From Megalonaias nervosa (lineage: Eukaryota > Mollusca > Bivalvia > Unionida > Unionidae): a DNA stretch of 64,000 bases. Location of the stretch: NCBI GenBank assembly GCA_016617855.1, contig JAECUM010001099.1, positions 62,001 to 126,000 on the forward strand, written 5' to 3'. Below are positions 34,140 to 45,821 of this stretch, one piece after another. The position numbers and the translations under genes were made by a program. How positions within the stretch are numbered: position 1 is the stretch's first letter; each line of letters starts with the position of its first letter. The notes under the pieces were generated by a model. The model searched no databases. It was not told the DNA's origin and was given only the letters and a program-made list of their open reading frames with translations.

Positions 34140-35559
34140 CTGCTGATGAATGGCAGGATGGTCTTTCCTTTTTAAAAATAGCTTCAAGATGATTAAGAAA
34201 ACCTGCAAGTCTTCCCTCCCATATTTCACCAGAGCAACCCTCTCATGAAAAAGGTAGATGTAGTCACTGACACACTGGTTGAATTTACAAATTGTGCCAG
34301 TTTGGGATGTTGTTTACAAATAACTGCAAAAATCTTTCCTTCTAAATCAATGATCTCCAGCCAAGAATAACAATCAGACCAATGCAGCTAAAAATTTCCT
34401 TTAGTTATGTCACATTTGACCTTTTTTTGCTGCCACATATTCAGGCTTACGTCGTATGTCTCTTTGGAACTCAGTTGCAGTCTTGCATTATATCTGTCCA
34501 CTTTCACGCGACTTTTCCTTCTTTCAAATCTTTCTTATCCCCATCCTTGCAAAAATAATTTAGCAAAGTCATTATAACCACAGAACAAATATCAGTTTGC
34601 CTTACAACTACTTCTAATGTGATCATATGTTTTATTTGAATTATGAAGAGAGTCAGCTCACTAATAAGCATAATTGTTTCACTTTAAGCACATTATCACA
34701 TGTGGAACTTAATCCTCTGTATAATTAATTACAAATTAAAGAATCATTACTGTCATTTAATCAGTTCATAAAGGAAACCAACCATAATGTTAGTAAAGTT
34801 AATTTCATTAGTTTAATTACACTTGCTTGCTGGATTAAAATCAGAGTGAGCCGTTTATGACGATCTAGTTTGAAAAAAGCACAATCCAAAAAGCTGCTTA
34901 AAACACTGCTAATTAATCATACTGGCTTTGTTTTCATAGGTTTCTTTATATCTGGTCACTTAGCCCCAAAATAAAGTCAAGTGGTAATAAAATGTGCACA
35001 CATAAACCAGTTATCAATGACCACCGGTAGGTGTGATACAGGATGTAAATGTATCCATGGAAAGGTATAAAATCAAGCCTTTAGTATACCCCCAGGAAAT
35101 GAATGTCCAGATAAATGTAGATAATGTGATTAAAGCATGAAAATATGGACTTGCCCGATTTTTCAAAATTGGGAAAAAACACATGGCCTAGTCTAGTGAC
35201 TTGGACAATTTTACTTGCCCAACTTTGAAAATGAGTAGTCCAGGACATTGGGCTATGGGATTTGACCAGCCCTGCAGTGTTCTAGTTATTTATTTACCTT
35301 TCTTATGTACACTCCTTTCTTCAATAGATACTGCAGGATTGAAAAAGCTATTGTCTGGTTGCCTGGGGCAAGTTACAAAAATTTACTGGACAAGTGAACT
35401 TATGTGTATACTGCCTTGAAATTCATAGAATTTATGTTGTACAAGTTTAAACATTTTTACTTTTTCAGGGGTTAGCACAACATTTATTTTTAAGCCTTGT
35501 TTTGAGACTAAATGTGCAACATGCAACAAAGAAGTACAAACTTGTGTGCTCTATGATAC
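34140..35559. other. Intron 2 sequence, nothing recognised
   Basis: Apart from the short dispersed repeat near 35180-35275 no coding or structural signal was found. Confidence 0.4.
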
Positions 35560-35671
35560 CTTGGAATGCCCAAATTAGCTATAAAGTCGGCCAGGAATTG
35601 TCCTCGTTCCTCCAAAGTGTGCTGAAAGATTGTTTCATCTGATGCAGAGGAAGCTCGTGTGGATCCAAAAC
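35560..35671 (-). CDS. Alpha/beta hydrolase gene, exon 2 (112 bp)
   Basis: The acceptor is TGATGTTTAAG and the donor TTCCAAG|GTATCA. The exon completes the Gly codon split by intron 1 and leaves in phase 2. It reads FGSTRASSASDETIFQHTLE and then ERGQFLADFIANLGIP. Joined to the FPG end of exon 1 this makes FPGFG, the typical end of the strand before the helix that precedes the nucleophile in alpha/beta hydrolases, and the following helix with LADFIANLGI is also typical. Intron 1 is therefore about 25 kb. The next recognised exon (8717-8540) accepts the same phase, but an exon with the nucleophile elbow should come first. Confidence 0.75.
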
Positions 35672-35782
35672 CTTAAACATCAGAAAAATATCAGATAAAC
35701 TGTTAATTTGCATGGTACCTGAAAGCAAAGCTACAAAGCTAAATGGCAGATGAAAAATACTATGGTATGCATTCATGCATAT

Positions 35783-35980
35783 ATACTGTATATACTCACA
35801 TACAAGTCCAACTACAGCTACAGACACCCTGATCTGCCATTGCATAATGTGCCAGCATATCAGGGTCTCTCATGTGTTTTCTACTTATTACTCCTAACAA
35901 ACTGCAAAGACCCAGATCTGCTGGCTGCATGAAGCAATGGGTCTGTGCAGTTTTCAGTTGAACTCAACTTTTGAGTTAAG
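35783..35980. mobile_element. MITE family copy 2
   Basis: Holds TACAAGTCCAACTACAG at the left and AGTTGAACTCAACTTTTGAG at the right, with ACCCAGATCTGCTGG in the body. It matches the copy at 36240-36454 and the one at 20681-20900. It lies 110 bp upstream of hydrolase exon 2. Confidence 0.65.
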
Positions 35981-36239
35981 ATGTTACATGAATTCCTGGA
36001 TATTTTCTTAAAATCTATGAAGGAAAAAAGCGATAATAGGCAGGACAACTTAAAATGTAGAAACTGTAGTTATATAATTGTTGAATGTGGCCTAAATCCA
36101 TGACATGTTATGTTGACTTTTCAAGGCTGTGCTAGAATTTTTGAATTAGTCACTGAATTTTCATCTTCAGTGCTGAAATATTTAGTGCACAAGGAAGGTT
36201 TGTATTATGAACTGTTTCTTTTGGAATACTGCCCTTATA

Positions 36240-36454
36240 TACCATATATACTTGCTTATAAGTTCAGTCCAACTGCAAAAAAACCCCAAAAAACAGTGAC
36301 CCTGATCAGCTGTCACATAATGCTCCAGGAGATCTGGTCATTTTTGTTTGTTCTGATTATTCCTAAGAAACTGCATAGACTCAGACCTGCTGGTGCATTA
36401 TATGATGGCAGATCTGTGTCTGTAGAGTTGACTTATAAGCAAGTATATATGGTA
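36240..36454. mobile_element. MITE family copy 3, perfect terminal inverted repeats
   Basis: The left end TACCATATATACTTGCTTAT plus AAG (36240-36262) is exactly repeated in inverse at 36432-36454. The element is 215 bp, with TA at each border, and its body matches the other two copies. The plus-strand open frame 36110-36514 runs through it and is not considered a gene. Confidence 0.8.
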
Positions 36455-37233
36455 AGAATAAGTGTTTTCAGAAGCAATGGATCACATTTGATTTATGCAC
36501 TGATTGAAATCTAAAAGACTGTATTATGAATGAGTTGTCTCACAGATCCTTGCATGAAATAAAAATGCAGAGATTATCACTTCTAACCCATGCAACAGAT
36601 AAATCTAGCTGACTTGCTAACCTTACTTTTCTAATCTCAGTCTGGTTGTCTCAGTCATGATTTCCACATGCTAGGAACTACTTTTAAAAAGAAGAAACCC
36701 TTGTTGTCTTCTGCTGTGTCTGACAGTTATAAAATCAAATAACAACAGCAACAGATATATAACAAAAATAACTCATACCATACAAAACATTTTGAGAGAA
36801 AGACACACATGCACATACAACTGAGCTATTTGATAAAGCTTATAAATGAAAGTGTATCATATAGCACAAAAATGCAATTATTAAGTGCACAAGAATTCAT
36901 TTGCAGTTGCAATATTATGTTTGATTCAACTGGGGTGGATTGGAACATATTTATTGTGCCACGAAAGTTTCATGTTTGCAACAAAAAAGTTCATGCTTAT
37001 GATCGCTACCAATGGTGGCTTAAAAAAATGAAACAATGCTTTTAATTAAGTTTGTTGCCGAGTTTCTGTCATCAAAGGTCTTAGTCTTGCTTTGATGAAG
37101 GTTCATGAGTTACTGAAGGCACCGTTAAAGGCGCTTTTTTGAAGGACCAAACAGATGCCCATTTGTTATTGCTGCAGCAAAATCAAATAATTGTAAAACA
37201 TTGACAGAGACAGAATTTTTTTTCATTTGCCCA

Positions 37234-37267
<34 letters not shown>

Positions 37268-37371
37268 CGATTAATGCTTCAAAGGTAATCAGTTTTCTTT
37301 GAAGTTTCAGTAAAACTATTTTATCTGGTACATTTTTCTAGCAGACTGTAGTCATTCCCATTCCCGATTGG
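36455..37371. other. Unassigned intron sequence with AT microsatellite
   Basis: An AT run is at 37229-37262. The plus-strand open frame 36809-37045 has no recognised motif. Confidence 0.5.
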
Positions 37372-38310
37372 AGAGGTGGTCAATTGTAGCTAGTCAGGTG
37401 GCATGACTATTCAGGTTATGTTACAGCTAGTCAGGTAGCATGACTATTCAGGTTACATTACAGAGATGGTCCATTGTAGCTAGTCAGGTAGCATGACTAT
37501 TCAGGTTATATTACAGTGGTGGCCCATTGTAGCCAGTCAGGTAGCATAACTATTCAGGTTATATTACAGTGGTGGTCCATTGTAGCTAGTCAGGTAGCAT
37601 GACTATTCAGGTTATCTTACAGAGGTGGTCGATTGTAGCTAGTCAGGTAGCATGACTATTCAGGTTATATTACAGTGGTGGTCCATTGTAGCTAGTCAGG
37701 TAGCATGACTATTCAGGTTATATTACAGTGGTGGTCCATTGTAGCTAGTCAGGTAGCATGACTATTCAGGTTATATCACAGAGGTGGTCAATTGTAGCTA
37801 GTCAGGTAGCATGACTATTCAGGTTATATCACAGAGGTGGTCAATTGTAGCTAGTCAGGTAGCATGACTATTCAGGTTATATTACAGAGGTGGTCCATTA
37901 TAGCTAGTCAGGTAGCATGACTATTCAGGTTATGTCACAGAGGTGGTCAATTGTAGCTAGTCAGGTAGCATGACTATTCAGGTTATGTCACAGAGGTGGT
38001 CGATTGTAGCTAGTCAGGTAGCATGACTATTCAGGTTATATTACAGTGGTGGTCCATTGTAGCTAGTCAGGTAGCATGACTATTCAGGTTATCTTACAGA
38101 GGTGGTCGATTGTAGCTAGTCAGGTAGCATGACTATTCAGGTTATATTACAGTGGTGGTCCATTGTAGCTAATCAGGTAGCATGACTATTCAGGTTATCT
38201 TACAGAGGTGGTTGATTGTAGCTAGTCAGGTGGCATGACTATTCAGGTTATATTACAGTGGTGGTCCAATGTAGCTAGTCAGGTAGCATGACTATTCAGG
38301 CTATATTACA
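37372..38310. repeat. Minisatellite, unit 53 bp, about 17-18 copies
   Basis: The unit contains GGTGGTCCATTGTAGCTAGT then CAGGTAGCATGACTATTCAG and GTTATATTACAGA. Copies alternate between two types, one with GTGGTGGTCCATTG and one with GAGGTGGTCGATTG or CAATTG, hinting at a dimeric higher-order unit. One early copy is shortened by 16 bp. No spacers separate the units, so it is not CRISPR-like. Confidence 0.95.
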
Positions 38311-38349
38311 AGAAAGAGTCCTAAGGCTAGACATCAGCATAAGCGGATT

Positions 38350-38490
38350 ATGATATAACAATGCAGTGTTAGGGTGGTGGTCAATATGAACACAGGATGA
38401 TATAACAATGCAGTGTTAGGGTGGTGGTCAATATGAACACAGGATGATATAACAATACAGTGTTAGGGTGGTGGTCAATATGAACACAGG
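38350..38490. repeat. Tandem repeat, unit 47 bp, 3 copies
   Basis: Three nearly identical units (38350-38396, 38397-38443, 38444-38490) starting ATGATATAACAATGCAGTGT. They share only the short GGTGGTCAAT phrase with the adjacent 53-bp array. Confidence 0.95.
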
Positions 38491-40641
38491 ATTTGTTTAT
38501 GTAACAACAGATTCCAGTGCAATTTTATATCCAAGCTTGTGGCTTCCTGTCATGGTGACTTTGAATTTCTGAACTCCAAACCCAAGACTGTATAAACAAT
38601 TTTTAACAGCAAAAAATGTTGTCACCAAAAAGATCGCCAGATGGTATATTTTGTCACCAATAAGTAAAAAAAAATCGCAATTTGCGACACTGGTGAAGCC
38701 CAGCACGATCCCTGCTATGTCAAGTTTAACATTTTTTCCCATGCTTGCAACCTTACTATCATTTTCAAATCTCCATATCTAACACATTTTAACTTCATTT
38801 AACTACCTCTTACTGTTCTCTACAATTAAATGAAACGTATCTTTTCAAGTCTAGCCTTGTATCTGGAACAAGGTGGAATTGGTCTGGAAGCTCTCCAATG
38901 GTCAGGTGGTGATAGCAATGTTTCATAAGGACATGTGCAATGTACCTGCTCTAAGTGACCAAGATTAGTTCATATTACCACACTGTTACATGGCACTTCA
39001 AAGATACGGCTCTGGTCTTCATGAGAGAAATCAGCACCATTGTTCAGTAAGGTACAGCCTCCCTGGAACTGTTTTCCTATTACATTTTCACCTTTTGTGG
39101 TTATTGACAATGAAATGGATTGCATTTTTGTTATAAAACATGGTACTGGTTCCATTAAAACTTTCAACTTGAGTGCGCTATTATTTATACTAACAACTGC
39201 CTGAGCACCTGACACAATAAATGTGGAACATAGCACCTCTCATTGTTTCTTTAGTGTGTACACCTATATGCATTTAGACGGGCATTGCAATTTGCTTAAA
39301 AAATCACTGTGAGCTATCTTACTTCACTACCCGTTGGAAAAATATTATCAGTTATACAGACCCAAGCTAAGATTTGTTTTAAATACCATTCATTAGTCAA
39401 CTTTGCTGTCTAAAATTTGTCAGTTTTAATTTTAAATGTTTATTTAAATTTCCGTTAAAAATTTATCAATGTTTTTAAATTTCAAAGATATTTTCAGACA
39501 GGCCACATCTTGTATTACAATTAAGTTTTTACTGTGCTGAAAATTCTATAATTAAGGAAGATATATCAAATTTAGTTTTTGTTTCTCAAGAACATTTGAG
39601 TCAAAACTTGCACCCTGTGGAACACCAGCACAACACACTTTCTGACAGTTGACATGTAGAAATTCAAAAGGACTTCATATATAAAGTGTGGCTTAGGTGT
39701 GGCATGCAAATATAAAAGTTTTACTAAACTTGGCCATAAATAATTTGGCTTGTTAGGGATCAGATCACAATTATTAGTTCCGGTTCAGTATCCATGAATA
39801 TAGTTGCAGTCTATTTTTAGATCATTTGTCCTGTCTCCTTTAGGTGGTGAAACAGCAGTTAGATTTAGGAATTCTTGGTATGGATTTAAAGGTAACTGTT
39901 TATTCTTTAGAATATGAGCTTATTGTGTGGTGGTCTGTGTTTGTTTTGGCGACAGTGCACAGTGAATAATAAGGCCTTGGTGATGATCCGGAAGTGAAAT
40001 CTGTATTCCACTGCATAATGATTTGTTTACAGTCCAGCCTCTCCCAAAAATGCCAGTGAACCTATGACAAGAACTTCACTGTGCTTTCATCTTTGAGGTA
40101 TGATTTATTATCATTAGGTCACAAATGAAAGTTCAGTACTGAGAAACAAATGTAGAAAATATATTGTAAGATTAATTGTGTTCTTATTCCAAAAACGAGT
40201 TCATGCTGAAGGCTTCTTGTTTTGCCATATTACGGCAGCTTGGTGTTTTTTACCAGCTGCATGGGACCATAGAGCACTCTCTACCATTGCACGCAAATCA
40301 ATATCCTTCTGGCATAATTTTCATTTTGCAAAGCTGTCTGAGAAAGATCTCATAATCCAAACTTTATCTTTTCTTCATCTACCCACCAAAGTTAGAATCG
40401 GCAGCCAGCCATTTTGAAGTGTACAAATGATTCAAATTTAAACCACGGCTACAACCGGGCTTCATACAATCAGAAGTTCAAAACATATGACTGTGCAGTG
40501 GCCAGCTGTAGAAATTTCTGTTCCAGCACAAACTTAGTGAGAGATCGGGAGGGAGGGTCTTCTTTTTTCCTTCTCTTTCTTTTTCATTTAAATTGTAAAA
40601 GGAAACCTTTGGGTTTCAAGAAAATCAAGGCTTTTCAAGGT
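38491..40641. other. Unassigned intron sequence
   Basis: Two open frames are worth noting but unassigned. The minus frame 39236-38970 reads KVLMEPVPCFITKMQSISLS then NVIGKQFQGGCTLLNNGADF and is preceded by an acceptor-like TTGTGTCAG. The plus frame 40178-40417 includes ARKSISFWHNFHFAKLSEKD. Either could be an isolated exon or a relic of a transposed gene piece. No neighbouring exons support them. Confidence 0.3.
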
Positions 40642-41284
40642 GAAGCAGGTCATTCTGTACCCAAGTCGTCCCGTACCTAAGTCGTTTCATACCCAATGCT
40701 ATGGTCATTTCGTACCCAAAACTTGAGTCGTTTACTGCACACATTTAAGTACAAATATAACCACCAAGATTACATAAACAATATATTTTCTACACATTTC
40801 AAACTGTTACATATTTTATTTCAGGCATTGCCTTAGTGACAGATGTATGCCGTATTACCTGGGGCGGATCAGATGTTTTATTGCCGGCATAATCCAAGCA
40901 TGCATAAGTTTATTCAGTTATTTAAAACATTAAACATACAGCTTTAAAATACAGAAGTAAATATATGTAAAATGCAGTGCCAAGTTAAATTTACCCCACA
41001 CCACCCCCAACTGTTTATCAGTGCTTGGACAATTTGTTTGCCCGGATATGCTTTACTCATGCAATTTTTATAGCAGGAACAGTTTATTAGACAGAAGATA
41101 GGTTTGTAATTAGAGAGGCAGCAGTAAATATGACAATATGGTATATATGACAGTGTACAATAAATAATGTGTATGAATTGACCATCACCTTGGGTACGAA
41201 ACGACCATCACCTTGGGTACAAAATGACCATCAATTTGGGTACGAAATGACCAATTTCTACTGGGTGCGGACTGACCATAAGCC
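40642..41284. mobile_element. Foldback element with iterated GGTAC-type ends
   Basis: The left end has about four copies of a unit like GTCATTTCGTACCCAA (40649-40735). The right end has about four copies of its complement, such as TTGGGTACGAAACGACCATC (41179-41280). The middle 440 bp has no frame of interest. The ends therefore can fold back on each other in many registers. TTTCAAGGT occurs on both sides (40633-40641 and 41285-41293), a possible 9-bp target duplication. The right flank is itself rich in TTTCAAGG, so this could be chance. Confidence 0.7.
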
Positions 41285-42734
41285 TTTCAAGGTACACAGA
41301 CAATATTTTCAAGGTGTTTACAAAGCCTTGAGGGAAAAATTCATTTTTCAGGGCTTCTCAAGGTTTTCAAGGTCCTCTATGAACCCTGTACATGTAATTT
41401 TATAGGACACAAATCAATCTGCAACCATTTGTGAATAAAAAAGTATTAATCTGCATGGATATTAATTAAGCAATCTAAACCCTTGAAAAGTGAAAGACCA
41501 GCTGCAGGGAAATCAAATTAATGAAAGGTGAAAAACCAGCCAGAGAGAAATCAAGTTACTGAAAGGCAAAAGACCAGCTGTAGGGAAATTAAATTACTGA
41601 ATACAAAGATAAGTACCTGTTTACCATACATGTTGGGACATATAATTTAATTTTTAAAGTAATATTTTGGTACACTATCTTTGGGACAAATCTGTATTTC
41701 TGAGTCATAAGTTTTGGGACATCTTTTAAATCATAATATTATTGATGCTTAGCTGGTAAAAAGATTAACAATGTTAACAACTGTAGGATTTAAAAATAAA
41801 ATCATTCTAAACTTGCATATCCAAAAATGCACTCAAGCTTAAAATATAAGATAAAAAAACTGGTCAGTGTTTTCACACCTTTCTAACAGCAGGGATTTAA
41901 AGATCTACTAGCCTGACTCCTGAGACAAGCTCAGAATTGGTTTGGACAAGCTTAAATTTGAAGGCACTAGCCTGACGGGCAAGTCCAAAAAATTGAAAGA
42001 TGGATACACATTACAATAAATTATTTAATGGTGGTGGTCTGGGTAAAATACAGTATTAGCACCTAATTTACCTACAAGGGATCATGTTCAGCTCCTAATG
42101 CTTTATGTTCTGCAAGACTGATACCATCTGATCTTGCCACAGTTCATATATCAGCACCTTATTTAACATTTATATGTAGTACATTCTTCTTCTGCAAACT
42201 ATATACAGTTTCTTTCATCTTTTGCAACTGTCATGTCCATCACATAGTCAATGTCCAGTCTCGTCTTGCATTTTCTCACACCTATGTGATAATGTGAATA
42301 TTTACTATATAATGCATCTTCTGACAATAAGAAATAAATATTTATATTTCAACTTATCAGTTACATTGTAATCAAAATATCTGTATGTATCAGGGCTTTG
42401 TGGACATTCCAGTCATAACTTAGCTTCGGGCAGTTTATCAGTTTATCAGATTGCCAACTCTAACCAATGGCTTTTCAAAGATTGTTTTGATTCATGTCAC
42501 CAATTCAATGGCAAGGTGTTAGTTGCTAAAATACAACTCATGAGATTTCTTTCACAAGTATGTTTGGAAATAAAAGGCACGTGTCTTAAACAATTAACTA
42601 TGAGGAACATGTAGTTTAAATGAGATCTGATGTAAGGAAAATGAAGCACCCACAAGTGGTGTTTATGATATGTTATTTACATGATAATTACAGGAGACTT
42701 GATATATACCGCTTGGCAATCAATTAGGTCGTTG
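41285..42734. other. Unassigned sequence with small local repeats
   Basis: Near 41486-41600 a roughly 54-bp unit (GTGAAAGACCAGC, GGGAAATCAA) is repeated about three times in a degenerate way. Just before, TTTTCAAGG repeats occur at 41306-41372. No gene is seen. Confidence 0.5.
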
Positions 42735-43424
42735 TACTGATGGCAACAGTTCCTCGATGAATCACAATTTATAATGTTCCCGTTTAGAATTCCAGAATAA
42801 ATTTCCACTGAATGTCTTTGTCCCAGAATTTTTATAAAGAAGAGCACTTGTGTAGTTTTCTAGAGAATATAAATTATTAAATTCCAAAAAATATATGAAC
42901 TTCAGAACAAACTGGCATCAACATCAAAACACCTCAAGCTCAAAAGGTGTAGGAATACGACTGATAAATCTACTAGAGAATGTCTGTTTTAACCCACAAT
43001 TTTAGATCACATGGTGGCTCACGTGATGGGGTTACGTGATCATTAATTTGAACAGTGCAGTAAAAACAAAGCTATTTAGTATGTACGCTAGAATAGCCCT
43101 AGCTAAGAATCAGACTCTCACGCTGAAAATAAATAAAAAAGAAAGGCTGTTTACAACTTAGCTAACACGTGGGCTGAGCATGACCTTGGTAATAGCCAAC
43201 CGTTTTCATTCATGTTTACAAAATCGGAACCAAGGTTAAGAACTAGGTTAGCTAAAAAATAAAAAAGCAAACATTTGCTTTTTACACAGGTCAAAACAAA
43301 AGACTAAATTTACTGGGGAAAATATAAAATCCAGTAAAAATATTATTCTTACAATCAAATGTAATGAAACAAAAATAAAAAAAAGAATTTAAAACTAACA
43401 AACAAGCAATTTAATTACATATAC
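42735..43424 (-). mobile_element. LTR fragment of the Gmr1-like family
   Basis: Collinear with the LTR at 62483-63247 in reverse orientation. It shares TCCAGAATAAATTTCCACTG, the CCTTGGTAATAGCCAACCG block and TTTAATTACATATAC. Both the outer TGTTACGTGTAGG end and the terminal GTAACA are missing or altered. Confidence 0.75.
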
Positions 43425-43904
43425 TACCAACATACCTGTACTTGTCTGCTTTTGCTCTTCCAACTATATCTGCATTCTAACTCTTTCTAATCTATGTATC
43501 TATCTACATGCACATTTACATATATTTTTGGTTAACATTAATTATCAACTTATGGTTTTAAGGTACCATCTGAGATACAAAGGAAACATACATTTCAATA
43601 ACTTTATACATGATTTCCTTAAAATGTAGCATATTTTATCTTAATGTTTTACTCATGCTGGGATGTAACATTGGGGTAAGCTCAAAATTTTTCCAAGGGC
43701 AAACTCAATTTTCGAGTCAGCTTGCACCATCAATGTTGTTTACCCTCGAGTGTTTACTAGAAGTATACCGCTTCCATTTTCATGCAAATCCAAACAATTT
43801 ATATTTGAATTATATTTTGTTTTGCTGTACACTGTTTGATGCAATAAAAATTCTGATTTGATTTATATTTGCATTTTTCATAAGCCAGATCTCATTCCCA
43901 AGTA
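43425..43904. other. Unassigned sequence
   Basis: A plus-strand open frame at 43610-43861 has no recognised motif, and no other signal is visible. Confidence 0.4.
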
Positions 43905-44155
43905 ATTTTTCCTTACTCATCTGGTTAGAATGTCTGCCTCAGACAACGCAGGTCATGGCTTTTAACCCTTGCCAAGTCATACCTAAGACTAGCAGCTTCC
44001 TCACTTGACACTCAACATTATGAGGCTTGTGTAAGGACAGGTTAGCCGGGTGTTAGATAATGCAGCTGGGTTGGACATGAACACTACATGTCTGCAGCAT
44101 GATGTCCCACTATTAGATATCACTATAAACTGTCACACTGAAGACATCATAGCAA
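43905..44155 (+). mobile_element. tRNA-headed SINE-like repeat
   Basis: The head has CATCTGGTTAGAATG as an A-box-like motif and CATGGCTTTTAACCC as a degenerate B box, 35-40 bases apart. The body continues with CTTGACACTCAACATTATGA and GACAGGTTAGCCGGGTGTTA, which I recall from widespread invertebrate SINE bodies. The tail part (44092-44150) recurs inverted at 13758-13828. No poly-A or short-repeat tail is clear. Confidence 0.5.
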
Positions 44156-44157
44156 TA

Positions 44158-45819
44158 CAGTAAAACCTGTTATGAGAGACCGCCCCTTCTGCCAACAAAA
44201 AGCGGCCTCTCAAGACAGGTGGTCTCTCATAGCAGGCATGTACAAAAAGACCAGTTTCCAAGGTCCAGTTTCAGAACAATTTCAAGAAAAATAACCACAA
44301 TCACTGTACATATATTCTATTCTTTATTAACATTTCTTGCTGAAATAGTCTATGCATTCATCTAAAAACAAAATTATATAGCAATAATGATATACTTCTG
44401 TCATTAAACATGAAAACACATTTACATTTGAAGATCACATATTTTAGCATATGAAATCATTTCTGAATTACTTCTTTTTCTTTATAACAACCTAAATTTG
44501 TTTTACTGACATTTAAACTGCTTTTTTTTGAGTGGTCTGCTCTTTTTCACTTCTTTCAGTTACAATAATTATTTTCTCCAACCTTAAAATTTATCTCTTT
44601 TTAGTTGGAAGTTCATCCATTGTCATTAAGGTTCTTGGTGTTAAAATTATTAGTGCTCAGTTGTAATATTGAACGTAAAGCTGGTTTTGACTGGGCTGTG
44701 GGAAAATATGAAAAATCTACACATGTGCATTGCATATCTAACAATTAATGAAATAAAAAGAAACAATTATCTTATCCAGAAACAGAACCATTTACTCAGA
44801 GACAAAAGTCAACGGCTTCATTCAAAGATGACATACTAGGATAAACTATAAGCTAAGTGTGTAACCCGGTCGCACCAACTTGAATAGATGACAGCTTTGT
44901 GATTGGGCTGTACTCACTTAATATCAGGGGGAAAAACAACAAACATCACAAGTCTTGAACACTATCAATCAAATCCCACAAACGATTCTCTCTTGCTGGT
45001 TTAATAGACAATGACCTTATTCACCCCAGGCAATACAGATTAACTCGAAAGACAAACAATATACGCGACCACTACATCAACTCTAGCACCACAATGGCAA
45101 TTCGTGACATGTACATTAGCCTGGTTTACGGACTGTAGCATCCATCACCAGTAGCAACAATCCTTTTTTTTTTAAATATTCCTTTTATGCTTGTTTTTAA
45201 TCAGAACAATCATTACTAATAAGGTGGTCATTGTAACAATTGATCACATATAGGTCAGTGGTGTCCGTCTGTTCTCGTGATACGGTCTTTCACATAGATG
45301 TCGGGTCCTGCGATTAAGGCCGGGAAGCAGGCCAAGTGTGGGAATAATTAGTCTGGTTCCCTGCTTTGTATGCTCCCTGCGTTGCTCACCCCTGCACGAA
45401 TAGCGGAGAACAATGTAGGGAGCATATGAAGCAGGGAACCAGACTAGGAAAAAACCTACATATACTTTAGTCTGGTTTATGACAGAAACCATAAAACACT
45501 ATAAGCATAGCTAAAATATTCAGACATCGGTAGCCAGACTATTTTTTAAAAATTTTTTGTTTCTATAACAGTTTGAGCGGTCGTTCTTACAGGGATTAAA
45601 TAAAGGTCGGTGGAGTTTATCCTCGTTTCTGCGATGCGGTCGTTCACAGCAGTGTTGAAATGCATATTTTGCCAAGACATCACGGTCGCTGGTTGCATTC
45701 AGCAGGTGGTAGCTCATAACAGAGAATTTATATAATAAAATCGATCCGTGCATTATCATTGTGGTCGGAAATGACAGGTGGTCGCGCGTAGCAGAGGTTG
45801 CTCATGACAGTTTTCACTG
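44158..45819. mobile_element. TA-flanked inverted-repeat DNA element with nested insertions
   Basis: The left end reads CAGTAAAACCTGTTATGAGA and the right end, in complement, CAGTGAAAACTGTCATGAGC, flanked by TA on both sides (44156-44157 and 45820-45821). Ends of this type are common in Tc1/mariner/pogo-like elements. The region inside the right end is partly duplicated: 45228-45300 resembles 45580-45650 (GGTCAGTGGTGTCC / GGTCGGTGGAGTTT). A palindrome at 45349-45446 is inserted between. No transposase frame is seen. Confidence 0.65.
45349..45446. mobile_element. Palindromic MITE-like insertion
   Basis: The arms TAGTCTGGTTCCCTGCTTTG (from 45349) and CAAAGCAGGGAACC-like inverse (to 45446) pair over about 30 bp around a 38-base centre. 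The word GTCTGGTT recurs nearby at 45471 and as GCCTGGTT at 45119, so more fragments of this element may be present. Confidence 0.7.
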
Positions 45820-45821
45820 TA

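Noticed and set aside
36110..36514. 134-codon open frame
   Set aside because: It overlaps the MITE at 36240-36454, and its end is formed by the MITE terminal repeat.
37372..38310. CRISPR-like array of direct repeats
   Set aside because: Units are contiguous with no spacers and the DNA is eukaryotic.
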